Shown: positions 1-15,200 of the stretch, one piece after another
Layout of the letters: each line of letters starts with the position of its first letter
Numbering within the stretch: position 1 is the first letter of the stretch
Assembly: GCA_014169315.1 (NCBI GenBank)
Contig: AP022133.1
Location: 3,410,001-3,474,000, forward strand
Direction of reading: 5' to 3'
DNA from: Enterobacter cloacae
GTDB lineage: Bacteria > Pseudomonadota > Gammaproteobacteria > Enterobacterales > Enterobacteriaceae
DNA: 64,000 nucleotides
Notes under the pieces: generated by a model
Seen by the model: the letters and a program-made list of their open reading frames with translations, nothing else
What the model was told of the DNA's origin: nothing
The model's database searches: none
Position numbers and translations under genes: made by a program

Positions 1-1728
<1,728 letters not shown>

Positions 1729-1780
1729 CTATGGATAAGACTATTCGAGTTGCTGAGATCTTGCTTTGACCGGGTAGAAC

Positions 1781-3142
1781 TCACTCTTCGGGATCGTTGA
1801 ATCCTAACAGCCAGGTAAACAGGAACCCGGCGATCACCGCGACCAGAAAACCTGCCAGATAGAGCATCACTTTTCCGGTGACGATCGTGAGCGCCAGAGG
1901 TAAACCGGAGATCCCAAAGGTGATCACCGTCGCCACCTTCCAGTAGCTGATCAGCGCCCCGCCCACCGCACCGCCAAGACAGGCTCCCAGGAAAGGTTTG
2001 CCTAACGGCAGCGTGACACCGAAAATTAGCGGTTCACCAATCCCCAGCAAGCCAACCGGCAGTGCCCCTTTAATCACTTTTTTCAGTCGCGTATTACGGG
2101 TTTTCATCAGCACGGCAATCGAAGCCCCCACCTGCCCGACCCCGGCCATCGCCAGTATCGGGAACAGTGCGTTATAACCATGCGCCTGAACCAGTTCAAC
2201 GTGGATCGGCACCAGCCCCTGATGCAGCCCCGTCAGCACCAACGGCAGGAAAGTCCCGGCCAGCACCGCACCGACGAGGAACCCACCGCGATCGATAGCC
2301 CAGGATGCCCCATGCGCAATGGATTCGGAGATCCAGCCGCCCAGTGGCTGTAGCGCAATGATAGCAATGCTGCCCGTAACCAGCGTGGTCAGCAGCGGAT
2401 TGAGGATCAGCTCCAGAGAACCCGGCAGAATGTTCCGCAGCCGCTTCTCTATCCAGCACATCAGCGCGACCACCAGCAGCACGGCGATAACACCGCCGCG
2501 CCCCGGCTGTAACGCCTCACCAAAGAGCGTAATCTGAGCCAGCTGTGGGCTGGAAAGAATGCCCGCCATCACGCCGCCCATTGCCAGCGAGCCGCCAAAC
2601 ACCTTCGCGGTGTTGACCCCCACCAGAATGTTCATGATGGCAAACACGGCGCTGCCGAAGATCCCCAGAATGCCCAGTAAATTTGGATAGTGGGTCGCAA
2701 AGTCCCCCACGATATCCGGGCGCTTGAGGATATTGATGATCCCGGTGATCAACCCGGAGGCAATAAACGCCGGGATCAGCGGAATAAAGACGTTTGCCAG
2801 CTGTCGCAGCGCATCGCTCATCGGGGCTTTGTATTTGGCCTTAACCTGCGTTTTGGTGCGTTCGGCATCGTCAAACGACGCCTCCGCCTTCCCGCCCATC
2901 AGCGTACGCATCTTATCCACGACCTGCGCCGCCTTACCCGGCCCGACAATCAGCTGATGCTGTTGCCCCTGTTTGACGTATCCGCTCACGCCGGGGAGTT
3001 GCTTAAGACGCGCGATATCAAGCTGGTCATCATCATGCACTTCGACGCGCACGCGCGTCATGCAGTTTTCCAGACGCTGAATATTTTTTTCCCCGCCGAT
3101 ACCCTGCAAAATCCCGCTGGCGAGCGCTGCTGTTTTTTCCAT
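1781..3142 (-). CDS. murP: PTS N-acetylmuramic acid transporter subunit IIBC
   Basis: A 453-aa PTS permease of the glucose/sucrose superfamily. The N-terminal EIIB domain carries the phosphorylated Cys27 (NCMTR), is followed by a linker near residues 85-110, and then the polytopic EIIC domain. It imports MurNAc and phosphorylates it at C6, using EIIA-Glc because it has no IIA domain of its own. It lies 12 bp downstream of murQ, so the two form one operon whose product passes directly to the etherase. E. coli MurP is about 20 residues longer. Confidence 0.93.
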   Translation of the reverse strand: MEKTAALASGILQGIGGEKNIQRLENCMTRVRVEVHDDDQLDIARLKQLPGVSGYVKQGQQHQLIVGPGKAAQVVDKMRTLMGGKAEASFDDAERTKTQVKAKYKAPMSDALRQLANVFIPLIPAFIASGLITGIINILKRPDIVGDFATHYPNLLGILGIFGSAVFAIMNILVGVNTAKVFGGSLAMGGVMAGILSSPQLAQITLFGEALQPGRGGVIAVLLVVALMCWIEKRLRNILPGSLELILNPLLTTLVTGSIAIIALQPLGGWISESIAHGASWAIDRGGFLVGAVLAGTFLPLVLTGLHQGLVPIHVELVQAHGYNALFPILAMAGVGQVGASIAVLMKTRNTRLKKVIKGALPVGLLGIGEPLIFGVTLPLGKPFLGACLGGAVGGALISYWKVATVITFGISGLPLALTIVTGKVMLYLAGFLVAVIAGFLFTWLLGFNDPEE

Positions 3143-3154
3143 ACACGCCTCTTT

Positions 3155-4048
3155 TTAGTTTTCTAATGCCGCCCGTAAGAATCCATGATGCACATTGAGC
3201 TTCGCTCTCGCAGCAGCAGCATCCAGCCCACTCAGGATCATCAGAATGGCGGGCTTCACGTCGTAGTCCGTCTGTTTGAGTACCGCTTCAGCCTCTTCAC
3301 GGCTTGCCCCTGTCGCTTCCACCACCATACGGCAGGCTCTGTCCACCAGCTTAATATTGGTGGCTTTCATATCCACCATCAGGTTCTGGTAGACCTTACC
3401 GAACTTCACCATTGCTCCCGTGGAAATCATATTGAGCACCAGCTTTTGTGCCGTTCCTGATTTCAGACGCGTGGAGCCGGTAAGCGCTTCTGGCCCGACA
3501 ACCGGGGAGATTGCAATGGCAGCAACCTGCGCAATCGGCGAACCTGGGTTACAGGAGATAGCCACCGTGGTGCAGCCGGTCTGTCTGGCGTATTCCAGCC
3601 CCCCAATGACATAAGGTGTACGTCCGGATGCTGCCAGCCCGACAACCAGATCCTGCGCGGTCAGATTCAGTGCCTTCAGATCGTCCTCGCCCAACTGTTT
3701 GCTGTCTTCCGCCCCTTCGACGGCTTTCAGTAATGCACCAGGCCCACCGGCAATCAGCCCGACAACCAGACCGTGTGGGACGCCAAAGGTCGGCGGACAT
3801 TCGGATGCATCCAGTACCCCAAGACGCCCGCTGGTGCCCGCTCCCATATAAATAATGCGACCGCCGGCTTTCAGCGCCGCCGCCGCCGCATCGACTGCCT
3901 TCGCGACCTCCGGCAATGTCTCTTTCACTGCCAGCGCGACCAGCGTATCCTGTTGATTGAAACGGTTAACCAACTCCAGGGTGGAGAGTGCATCCAGATC
4001 CAGCGTTTGCGGGTTACGCGCTTCAGAAACAAGTGAGCCAAGATTCAT
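3155..4048 (-). CDS. murQ: N-acetylmuramic acid 6-phosphate etherase
   Basis: MurQ removes the lactyl ether of MurNAc-6-P, giving GlcNAc-6-P and D-lactate, a cytoplasmic step in peptidoglycan recycling and MurNAc catabolism. The protein is 297 aa, close to E. coli. It is a SIS-domain fold with the phosphosugar loop GAGTSGRLG (about residues 69-77). Glu83 and Glu114 fall at the same numbers as the two functionally important glutamates of the E. coli enzyme. It is first in the murQ-murP operon and divergent from the RpiR-type regulator. Confidence 0.96.
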   Translation of the reverse strand: MNLGSLVSEARNPQTLDLDALSTLELVNRFNQQDTLVALAVKETLPEVAKAVDAAAAALKAGGRIIYMGAGTSGRLGVLDASECPPTFGVPHGLVVGLIAGGPGALLKAVEGAEDSKQLGEDDLKALNLTAQDLVVGLAASGRTPYVIGGLEYARQTGCTTVAISCNPGSPIAQVAAIAISPVVGPEALTGSTRLKSGTAQKLVLNMISTGAMVKFGKVYQNLMVDMKATNIKLVDRACRMVVEATGASREEAEAVLKQTDYDVKPAILMILSGLDAAAARAKLNVHHGFLRAALEN

Positions 4049-4061
4049 CTTTGTACCTCGA

Positions 4062-4107
4062 GAATTTTTAATTCATAATAATCACACTATAATGGAATAT
4101 AAAATTC
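4062..4107. promoter_or_regulatory. Twin 13-bp palindromes between murQ and yfhH, probable operators
   Basis: GAATTTTTAATTC at 4062-4074 and GAATATAAAATTC at 4095-4107 are near-identical palindromes 33 bp apart, about three helical turns. They flank a TATAAT (4088-4093) oriented toward yfhH and sit 14-59 bp upstream of murQ. Two adjacent inverted repeats are the arrangement reported for MurR control of murQ in E. coli. Assignment to the adjacent RpiR-family protein is inference. Confidence 0.6.
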
Positions 4108-4165
4108 ATTCAGGCGAGCAAAATTCTTATTTGCGCAGACAATCACATTTTCGCCAGGAGAACCT

Positions 4166-5707
<1,542 letters not shown>

Positions 5708-5708
<1 letters not shown>

Positions 5709-6439
5709 TACTGGCGTGCTTCCAGCATCAGGCGTTTCATTTCTGAGACCGCCTCTTTCAGACCACTCATCACCGCCCGGCCAATAATGGCGTGACCAAT
5801 GTTCAGTTCGTGCATTTCTGGCAGTGCAGCAATCGCTTTCACGTTGTGGTAGGTCAGGCCGTGACCGGCATTAACCTTCAGTCCCAGGCTTGCCGCATAG
5901 GTGGCCGCTTTGGCGATACGCTCCAGCTCTTTGAGTTGTGTGGCATCGTCTTTAGCGTCGGCATAGCAACCCGTGTGGATTTCGATATACGGCGCGCCCA
6001 CCTCAGCCGCGGCTTTAATCTGTTCGACATCCGCATCTATAAACAGAGAAACCAGAATGCCCGCATCCGCCAGACGTTTGCAGGCATCACGCATTTTGTC
6101 GCGTTGACCGGCCACATCCAGGCCGCCTTCGGTGGTGACTTCCTGACGTTTTTCCGGTACCAGGCAGCAGAAGTGCGGTTTGGTGTCGCAGGCAATCGTC
6201 AGCATCTCTTCGGTAACGGCCATCTCCAGATTCATGCGGGTATCCAGCGTCTGACGCAGGATACGCACATCACGGTCGGTAATGTGGCGGCGATCTTCAC
6301 GAAGGTGAACGGTAATGCCGTCAGCGCCAGCCTGCTCGGCGATAAATGCCGCCTGAACCGGATCAGGATAAGCCGTGCCGCGCGCATTACGCAGCGTAGC
6401 GATGTGATCAATGTTGACGCCTAACAGTAATTCAGCCAT
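5708..6439 (-). CDS. pdxJ: Pyridoxine 5'-phosphate synthase
   Basis: A 243-aa TIM-barrel enzyme that condenses 1-deoxyxylulose-5-P with 3-amino-2-oxopropyl phosphate to pyridoxine 5'-phosphate, the last step of de novo B6 synthesis. It starts [21 protein letters not shown], the conserved phosphate and substrate-binding N-terminus, and retains HLREDRRHI and the C-terminal GHAIIGRA phosphate loop. It is upstream of acpS and downstream of recO, as in E. coli. Confidence 0.97.
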
Positions 6440-6471
6440 GACAATCCTCGATTTTCTTTTAATACAGTAAT

Positions 6472-7179
6472 CTAACGCTTAGGCATAAACTGCCTGAATA
6501 ATTCGCGGCTCTTTAAGGGCTTGCCACCAAGATACGGCTTGAGCGCAATTCGGGTAAAGCGTTTTGCGGCGCGCAGGGTATCCTGATCCGGGAACTCTCG
6601 TTCAAACAGCGCCCTGAGCTGACGACCAGTGAAGGTACTGTTATCGATGACGACGCTGGCAATAAAGCCTTTTTCCTCGCGATAACGGTAGGTCATTGTA
6701 TCTTCGACCTGTTCACCGCTGCCGGCACAGTGCAAAAAATCGACGCCGTATCCCAGATGCCCCAGCAACGCCAGTTCAAACCGGCGCAATGCGGGTTCAG
6801 GCGTACCGGTTGCGCCAGCCAGCGCCTGGATACAGTGCAGGTAATCAAAGAAAAGTTCAGAGAAGCGGGTCTCATGTTCAAGAACGCGTGAGATGAGTTC
6901 ATTGATATACAGACCGCTGTACAGCGTGATGCCAGAAAGGGGAAGCGCCAGGGAAACGGCTTCAGCGCTGCGCAGGGTTTTGACTTCCCCTCGCCCACCA
7001 AAGCGAACCAGCAGCGGTGTGAAAGGCTGTAATGCACCTTTCAGATTAGAACGTTTGGAACGTGCACCTTTCGCAACAAGGCGCACGCGGCCCGACTCTT
7101 CCGTGAAGACGTCCAGCATGAGGCTGGTTTCGCTCCAGGGACGACTATGCAATACAAAGGCGCGCTGCCATCCTTCCAT
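6472..7179 (-). CDS. recO: DNA repair protein RecO
   Basis: A 235-aa RecO with the N-terminal OB-fold ([18 protein letters not shown]) and helical C-terminal domain. It anneals ssDNA and, with RecR, loads RecA on SSB-coated DNA. Two tandem ATGs exist (7182 and 7179); 7179 matches the E. coli N-terminus. The protein stops after QFMPKR, about seven residues earlier than E. coli. The region just upstream is an ERIC element, so the start region has no strong Shine-Dalgarno (only GACGAG). Confidence 0.95.
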   Translation of the reverse strand: MEGWQRAFVLHSRPWSETSLMLDVFTEESGRVRLVAKGARSKRSNLKGALQPFTPLLVRFGGRGEVKTLRSAEAVSLALPLSGITLYSGLYINELISRVLEHETRFSELFFDYLHCIQALAGATGTPEPALRRFELALLGHLGYGVDFLHCAGSGEQVEDTMTYRYREEKGFIASVVIDNSTFTGRQLRALFEREFPDQDTLRAAKRFTRIALKPYLGGKPLKSRELFRQFMPKR

Positions 7180-7180
7180 C

Positions 7181-7305
7181 ATACTCGTCGTCTTTCAAGT
7201 TGCAGGTGCGTTGGCTGCGCCCGTTCACCCCAGTCACTTACTGAAGTAAGCTCCCGGGGATTCGCGGTCTTGCCGCCTTCCTGCACCTCGAAAGCCATAG
7301 AGTAT
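7181..7305. repeat. ERIC (IRU) element filling the era-recO gap
   Basis: About 125 bp with the ERIC core: the CACCCCAGTCACTTACTGAAG stretch (in two parts, around 7230-7249) and AGCTCCCGGGGATTCGC. Terminal inverted repeats are ATACTC at the left and GAGTAT at the right (7300-7305), with internal inverted arms TTGCAGGTGCG / CCTGCACCTCG. Its left terminus overlaps the upstream ATG of recO, and its right end is 5 bp from the era stop. ERICs are non-autonomous imperfect palindromes usually inserted at TA. Confidence 0.9.
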
Positions 7306-7310
7306 GAAAA

Positions 7311-9013
<1,703 letters not shown>

Positions 9014-9070
9014 CTATACACAACGACAGGGGATGTCGTTAGTTCAAACAGATTTATCGCTTAAATAATT

Positions 9071-9100
9071 CACGTAGCCGCGAATAACCACGGCTACGTG
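9071..9100 (-). terminator. Hairpin downstream of lepB
   Basis: CACGTAGCCG (9071-9080) and CGGCTACGTG (9091-9100) form a perfect 10-bp stem with a 10-nt loop, 16 bp after the lepB stop. The downstream tract (AATTATTTAA on the minus strand) is A/T-rich but not a clean U-run, so it may be a weak terminator or a 3'-end protecting hairpin. Confidence 0.5.
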
Positions 9101-9115
9101 TTCAATTAATGAGAA

Positions 9116-10090
9116 TTAATGGATGCCGCCAATACGATTCAGACGGACACCGGTCGGCCATTCGCCTTCCTGTTTCTCAAAACTCATCCAGATTGCGGTC
9201 GCTTTACCAACCAGATTCGCTTCCGGCACAAAGCCCCAGTAACGGCTGTCCGCAGAGTTATCGCGGTTATCACCCATCATGAAGTAATGTCCCGGCGGTA
9301 CGATCCAGCTGGCAAGCTGCTGACCTGGTTGCTGGTAGTACATACCCAGTTGATCCTGCGCAATAGGTACGGTCAGGATACGGTGCGTAACATCACCCAG
9401 CGTCTCTTTGCGTTCGACCAGACGGATCCCGTTCTCTTTGGTTTCGCCTTTTGGTACCTGGAAGAAACCGCTGGTTGCCTCGCCACCATTGCGACGAGCA
9501 AAGGTCTGCACAAAATCACTTGGCTCAACGTTCGAGTAAGTGATTGGTAGCGCGTTTTCACATGCAGTACCGGAGCTGCAGCCTGGCTGTACGGTCACTT
9601 CTTTGGCTACCGGATCGTAGGTCACTTTATCACCCGGCAAACCTACAGCACGTTTGATGTAGTCCAGACGCGGATCTTCCGGGTATTTAAATACCACAAT
9701 GTCGCCACGTTTAGGATGACCGGTTTCGATCAGCGTCTTCTGGTAAATAGGATCTTTAATGCCGTAGGCAAACTTCTCGACCAGAATAAAATCGCCAATC
9801 AACAGCGTTGGCATCATTGAACCTGATGGGATCTGGAATGGCTCGTAAATAAACGAACGCACAACCAGAACGATCGCCAGCACCGGGAATACCGATGCAC
9901 CTGTTTCCAGCCAGCCCGGTTTCGGGCCGACTTTCTTCAGGGTTTTCGCATCCAGCTGTTCGCCAGTGGCTGCCTGCGCGGCAGCCTGACGTTCACGGCG
10001 TTTCGGGGCGAAAATAAACTTATCCAGGCACCACAACAGACCCGTCACCAGGGTAGCGATGACCAGGATCAGGGCAAACATGTTCGCCAT
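9116..10090 (-). CDS. lepB: Signal peptidase I
   Basis: A 324-aa inner-membrane serine protease, same length as E. coli, that removes signal peptides on the periplasmic side. It has two N-terminal membrane segments (about 4-22 and 62-78), catalytic Ser91 in SGSMMPT and general base Lys146 in DYIKRAVG, plus the conserved GDNRDNSxDSRYWG box. It follows lepA by 15 bp in one operon. Confidence 0.98.
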   Translation of the reverse strand: MANMFALILVIATLVTGLLWCLDKFIFAPKRRERQAAAQAATGEQLDAKTLKKVGPKPGWLETGASVFPVLAIVLVVRSFIYEPFQIPSGSMMPTLLIGDFILVEKFAYGIKDPIYQKTLIETGHPKRGDIVVFKYPEDPRLDYIKRAVGLPGDKVTYDPVAKEVTVQPGCSSGTACENALPITYSNVEPSDFVQTFARRNGGEATSGFFQVPKGETKENGIRLVERKETLGDVTHRILTVPIAQDQLGMYYQQPGQQLASWIVPPGHYFMMGDNRDNSADSRYWGFVPEANLVGKATAIWMSFEKQEGEWPTGVRLNRIGGIH

Positions 10091-10105
10091 GCCAACTCCT
10101 TAAAG

Positions 10106-11905
<1,800 letters not shown>

Positions 11906-12071
11906 ATAGTTAAATAATTATGCCTTACGAATTCCTGGAGGCCGCTGTTCTTAGCCTGACGTTTTTCAGTGCGAAAACGCAGCATTCTACACTACATACC
12001 TGTAACCTGGAAATGCACTTAGAGCCAGGTATAGCGTGAAGAAACGTCGTTTTCATTTTTGAGATGTAAAT

Positions 12072-12100
12072 AATGATAAAGCCCGGTGGATCACCGGGCC
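12072..12100 (-). terminator. Terminator overlapping the rseC stop codon
   Basis: GCCCGGTG and CACCGGGC arms (12081-12099) form an 8-bp GC stem followed on the minus strand by TTTATCATT. The rseC TGA (12091-12093) is in the loop/right arm, so the end of the coding sequence is also part of the terminator. It closes the rpoE-rseABC operon. Confidence 0.65.
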
Positions 12101-12567
12101 TCAGAAGAGAGCGTTTCGACACGAAGTTGGTCTGGAGCCAGCGCAACGCTAAGAATGACGGGTTGCCACTCTTCACGAGCGGCAAGCTTAGGGGAGAAAC
12201 CTTTGGCAAGCCAAAATCCGCCAACGCCCCCCAACGCAGCACCGCACATAGCGGCTACATCGGTGCCAAACAGCATCTGGAAGATCCCCCCCATCACGAA
12301 CAACCCCACCAGTGGGGAGAGGTAAACCAGCATGGCGGAACTGAGCAGACTACCTTCAGCAATACCCAGTTCCACTTTTTGCCCTGCCACCAGCGGTTGT
12401 TCGCTCGACACAGAGAGCGTGTGCGAAGTCTGCGGTCCAAGTTTATTCAGCACGCGACTTCCACAGCCGGCTCTGGACGCACAGCTATTGCATGAAGCTT
12501 TTACATCACAGCTCACCAGCGCAACGCCGTCCTGCCACGATACGACCGTGGCCCACTCTTTAATCAT
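12091..12567 (-). CDS. rseC: SoxR-reducing system protein RseC
   Basis: A 158-aa inner-membrane protein. The cytoplasmic N-terminal part holds a cysteine cluster (CDVKASCNSCASRAGC), followed by two membrane segments near residues 77-95 and 103-120. RseC is part of the sigma-E operon and in E. coli helps the Rsx system reduce SoxR. The start overlaps the rseB stop by 4 nt. The TGA stop is embedded in the downstream terminator. Confidence 0.95.
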   Translation of the reverse strand: MIKEWATVVSWQDGVALVSCDVKASCNSCASRAGCGSRVLNKLGPQTSHTLSVSSEQPLVAGQKVELGIAEGSLLSSAMLVYLSPLVGLFVMGGIFQMLFGTDVAAMCGAALGGVGGFWLAKGFSPKLAAREEWQPVILSVALAPDQLRVETLSSEAR

Positions 12568-13517
12568 TGTCCGGCCCTGAATTTAATGCTGTCAGAAATG
12601 CGCTTCGCGGTTTGCGGCGGTAATTCGCCGACAATGGTGATTTCTGCATTATCGCGTACCGTCGTGCTAACCGTCCGACGCCCGGTACGGAGAATTTGTT
12701 CAGTGCTGTTTGCCGTTGCGCGGTTGATGTTCACCGAGAAGCTGAACAAACCATCGGAATAGAGGCGCGATTCAACCGGTGTTTCAATGGTCGGTAACTG
12801 GCGACGGCTGCTGGAGATTTCGCTAAACCCTTGTGGGATCCAGGATGGTACCCAGTTGAAATTAATGGAATCTCCCGCAGGCACGGACAAAAGCGGCGGT
12901 AAGCTGGCTTTCGCCAGATTCTGCATGCTGCTCCCCACCTGATTGTTAATGGTAAAGGAGATCACCCGGAACTGTTCCAGCGTTTCACCATCACGATCAA
13001 GCAGGTCAACGCGCATTGGCAGCTTCGTCTCGGCATCAATCCAGACGATATAGCTGTAGCGCGTACCGTCACGCGCGACAACGCGAATGACTTCACACAG
13101 TCTGTCCGCAATGCGCGTACGCCCTACCGAGATAAAATCGTAGTAAGGGGCAAGACGTTTAAAATCGGTGTAGATGAGTGATGGCAGAGAATCGACAATA
13201 TAGTCGCCATTCAGCGTGAAAGGTTCCAGGCCTGGCTCGAAATAGCTGATTTCTTTGCCACGCTGGACAACTTCCCGGCGCGGGCCATCCATCTGTAAAA
13301 GCTGGGCGAGAGGCTGGTTATCAAGGCGGGCATGCCGATAGCGTAACGACTCGACACCCTGCTTATTGATGCTGATAAATGCCAACTCGTAATTGAGTGA
13401 CTGGCTGGCCAGATTCATTTGCTGCAACAACGCCCCGGATGAAACATCAGCCGAGGCGTTGGCAGAGAAGAACAGGCTACCCGCCATCAGAGACATGGCG
13501 AACCAAAGTTGCTTCAT
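12564..13517 (-). CDS. rseB: Sigma-E factor regulatory protein RseB
   Basis: A 317-aa periplasmic protein with a Sec signal peptide (cleavage expected after SANASA, about residue 23). The N-terminal lipoprotein-carrier-like fold is joined to a smaller C-terminal domain. RseB binds the periplasmic part of RseA and protects it from DegS until off-pathway LPS or lipoprotein signals release it. It is coupled to rseA by a one-base overlap at 13517. Confidence 0.97.
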   Translation of the reverse strand: MKQLWFAMSLMAGSLFFSANASADVSSGALLQQMNLASQSLNYELAFISINKQGVESLRYRHARLDNQPLAQLLQMDGPRREVVQRGKEISYFEPGLEPFTLNGDYIVDSLPSLIYTDFKRLAPYYDFISVGRTRIADRLCEVIRVVARDGTRYSYIVWIDAETKLPMRVDLLDRDGETLEQFRVISFTINNQVGSSMQNLAKASLPPLLSVPAGDSINFNWVPSWIPQGFSEISSSRRQLPTIETPVESRLYSDGLFSFSVNINRATANSTEQILRTGRRTVSTTVRDNAEITIVGELPPQTAKRISDSIKFRAGQ

Positions 13518-14167
13518 TACTGCGATTGCGTTCCTAAAGTTTGGTTTCCTGGCACCTGCACAGCGGCCTGCTGGGTTTGTGCCTGCTCAAACTGAAGCTG
13601 TTCAGAGTGCAGACGACGCTGCAACTCGTAATCCTGCAACATCGCATTAATGCGACGGCGTTGCTCCTGAACCTGCTGTTGCTGACCACCACTGGCGGAG
13701 GCATCAGCCGGTACACCCAGGCTTACCGGGCTGGCTTTGCCCATCATCGGCAGTGTATTAAACACTGGCGCTTCTGGCTGCTGGTTAGTTTCAGACTGAG
13801 TATTATAGTGCTGGACGCCAACGATAACTGCAAGCGATACGCATGCAGCCACACCCATTTGGGTAAGTTGACTGGCCCACGGACGCACCTTTTGCCAGAA
13901 CGGCATTTTCTGCCACTGGTGAGGCGCAGGCTGAGCTTCAGGGATCAGCGGTGTGGTTTGATGAACAGGCTCGTTCTCAATAGCCGCCATTACGCGGGCT
14001 GAGATATCGAAATGGAGAACCTCGCCAGTGTCACCGCGCAGTGTGTCACGGATGAGATGATAGCTCTCCCAGGTCTCTTGCATCTCGGGAGAATGGGACA
14101 GCTCGTTGAGCAGCTCACTATCCAGCGTTTCACCATCCATTAAAGCGGAAAGTTTTTCTTTCTGCAT
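13517..14167 (-). CDS. rseA: Anti-sigma-E factor RseA
   Basis: A 216-aa single-pass membrane protein, same length as E. coli. The cytoplasmic N-terminal domain (MQKEKLSALMDGE, about 1-95) sequesters RpoE. The membrane segment at about residues 101-120 (MGVAACVSLAVIVGVQ) and a Gln-rich periplasmic domain are the sites of RseP and DegS cleavage. The start at 14167 fits the family; the longer frame to 14248 would overlap rpoE. Confidence 0.97.
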   Translation of the reverse strand: MQKEKLSALMDGETLDSELLNELSHSPEMQETWESYHLIRDTLRGDTGEVLHFDISARVMAAIENEPVHQTTPLIPEAQPAPHQWQKMPFWQKVRPWASQLTQMGVAACVSLAVIVGVQHYNTQSETNQQPEAPVFNTLPMMGKASPVSLGVPADASASGGQQQQVQEQRRRINAMLQDYELQRRLHSEQLQFEQAQTQQAAVQVPGNQTLGTQSQ

Positions 14168-14198
14168 GCCTAATACCTTTTCCAGTATCCCGCTATCG

Positions 14199-14774
14199 TC
14201 AACGCCTGATAAGCGGTTGAACTTTATTATCAATAGCTTCTCGCGCACGGAATATTCGTGAACGTACCGTGCCGACCGGACAATCCATGATAGCGGCTAT
14301 CTCTTCATAGCTCAGACCATCCAGCTCCCGCAACGTAATTGCCATGCGTAAATCTTCCGGGAGCGACTCGATCGTGCGAAAAACGATTTGTCTCAGTTCT
14401 TCTGACAACATTAAGTTCTCAGGGTTCGAAATTTCTTTCAATGCACCGCCACTTTCAAAGTTCTCGGCGTCGATGGCGTCCACATCACTTGACGGTGGAC
14501 GACGGCCCTGAGCGACCAGATAATTCTTTGCTGTATTCACCGCAATACGGTACAGCCAGGTATAAAAAGCACTATCTCCCCGGAACGAATCCAGCGCACG
14601 ATAGGCCTTAATAAAAGACTCTTGCACAACATCAGGCACATCACCTGACGGCACATAGCGGGAAACCAGGCTCGCCACTTTATGCTGGTAGCGCACTACC
14701 AGTAAGTTAAAGGCTTTCTGATCTCCCTTCTGGACCCGTTCAACCAGGACCTGGTCCGTTAACTGCTCGCTCAT
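14199..14774 (-). CDS. rpoE: RNA polymerase sigma factor RpoE (sigma-E)
   Basis: A 191-aa ECF sigma factor for envelope stress. Region 2 (about 20-95, with VVQESFIKAYRALDSF) recognises the -10, and region 4 (about 135-187, LSYEEIAAIMDCPVGTVRSRI) recognises the -35. The start at 14774 matches the E. coli N-terminus MSEQLTDQ. The ATG overlaps the stop of a small upstream frame (ATGA), suggesting coupling. It is autoregulated through the sigma-E-type promoter at 14859-14886 and held by RseA encoded next. Confidence 0.98.
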   Translation of the reverse strand: MSEQLTDQVLVERVQKGDQKAFNLLVVRYQHKVASLVSRYVPSGDVPDVVQESFIKAYRALDSFRGDSAFYTWLYRIAVNTAKNYLVAQGRRPPSSDVDAIDAENFESGGALKEISNPENLMLSEELRQIVFRTIESLPEDLRMAITLRELDGLSYEEIAAIMDCPVGTVRSRIFRAREAIDNKVQPLIRR

Positions 14775-14878
14775 CCGAGGTAATGTCTCCCCAAACCTAA
14801 ATTCCACGCGTTATCGAAACGCCACTCTAAAAATACCGCACTTTGAGCAAGCACCGAGTTAGAGTGTCTGTTCTTCAA
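14771..14878 (-). CDS. Possible rpoE leader ORF (RseD-like)
   Basis: A frame in the rpoE leader ends in a TGA that overlaps the rpoE ATG as ATGA. From a TTG at 14878 it encodes 35 residues (begins LKNRHSNSVLAQ, ends GLGRHYLG); the frame opens after a TGA a few codons upstream, so it cannot be much longer. E. coli has a leader peptide (RseD) translationally coupled to rpoE and controlled by CsrA; I propose this is its counterpart, but the start codon is uncertain. Confidence 0.45.
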   Translation of the reverse strand: MKNRHSNSVLAQSAVFLEWRFDNAWNLGLGRHYLG

Positions 14879-14886
14879 TAAGTTCC
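14859..14886 (-). promoter_or_regulatory. Sigma-E-type promoter of rpoE
   Basis: GGAACTT (14880-14886) and TCTAA (14859-14863) are spaced 16 bp, the sigma-E consensus. A transcript from here would begin about 75 nt upstream of rpoE, inside the putative leader ORF and downstream of its TTG, so only transcripts from promoters farther upstream would carry the whole leader ORF. Confidence 0.8.
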
Positions 14887-15176
14887 GTCACGCCTTTGTT
14901 TTTGTTCATCGCGCCGCAGACCATTCATTTTCTCTCATTATAAGTCTGTTCACGATACGTACCCACTTTCTGACAAGAAACATCAAATTTCCCGCCGAAA
15001 GAGTAACGCAACACGGGCTTTATTTCACCACAAAATCTGAAGCTAACGATCTGCTTCGCAAAATATTTTCGTTCTTTTACCTCTTTTTAATCCCCCTGCA
15101 ACAAGTTTAGCCATTACAACAAAGATCAAAAAAAACGTGCGATATCTCGCATTCAGGTGCTATTCTGACCAAACAA
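14887..15176. other. rpoE-nadB divergent intergenic region
   Basis: A/T-rich spacer without a convincing gene. It should hold the vegetative promoters of rpoE, which I could not place with confidence, and the nadB promoter near its right end, with TATTCT at 15161-15166 as the likely nadB -10. Two very short leader frames (16-17 codons) on the minus strand were seen and not called. Confidence 0.5.
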
Positions 15177-15194
15177 TGTTTAGTAAATTAAACA
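15177..15194. promoter_or_regulatory. NadR operator of nadB
   Basis: TGTTTAGTAAATTAAACA is an 18-bp dyad (TGTTTA-N6-TAAACA) ending 6 bp before the nadB ATG, matching the NadR box that represses NAD synthesis genes when NAD is high. Confidence 0.75.
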
Positions 15195-15200
15195 AACATA

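Noticed and set aside
14775..14807. Longer start for rpoE (11 extra residues, MEFRFGETLPR)
   Set aside because: The E. coli protein starts at MSEQLTDQ and the downstream ATG has the ATGA junction with the leader frame.
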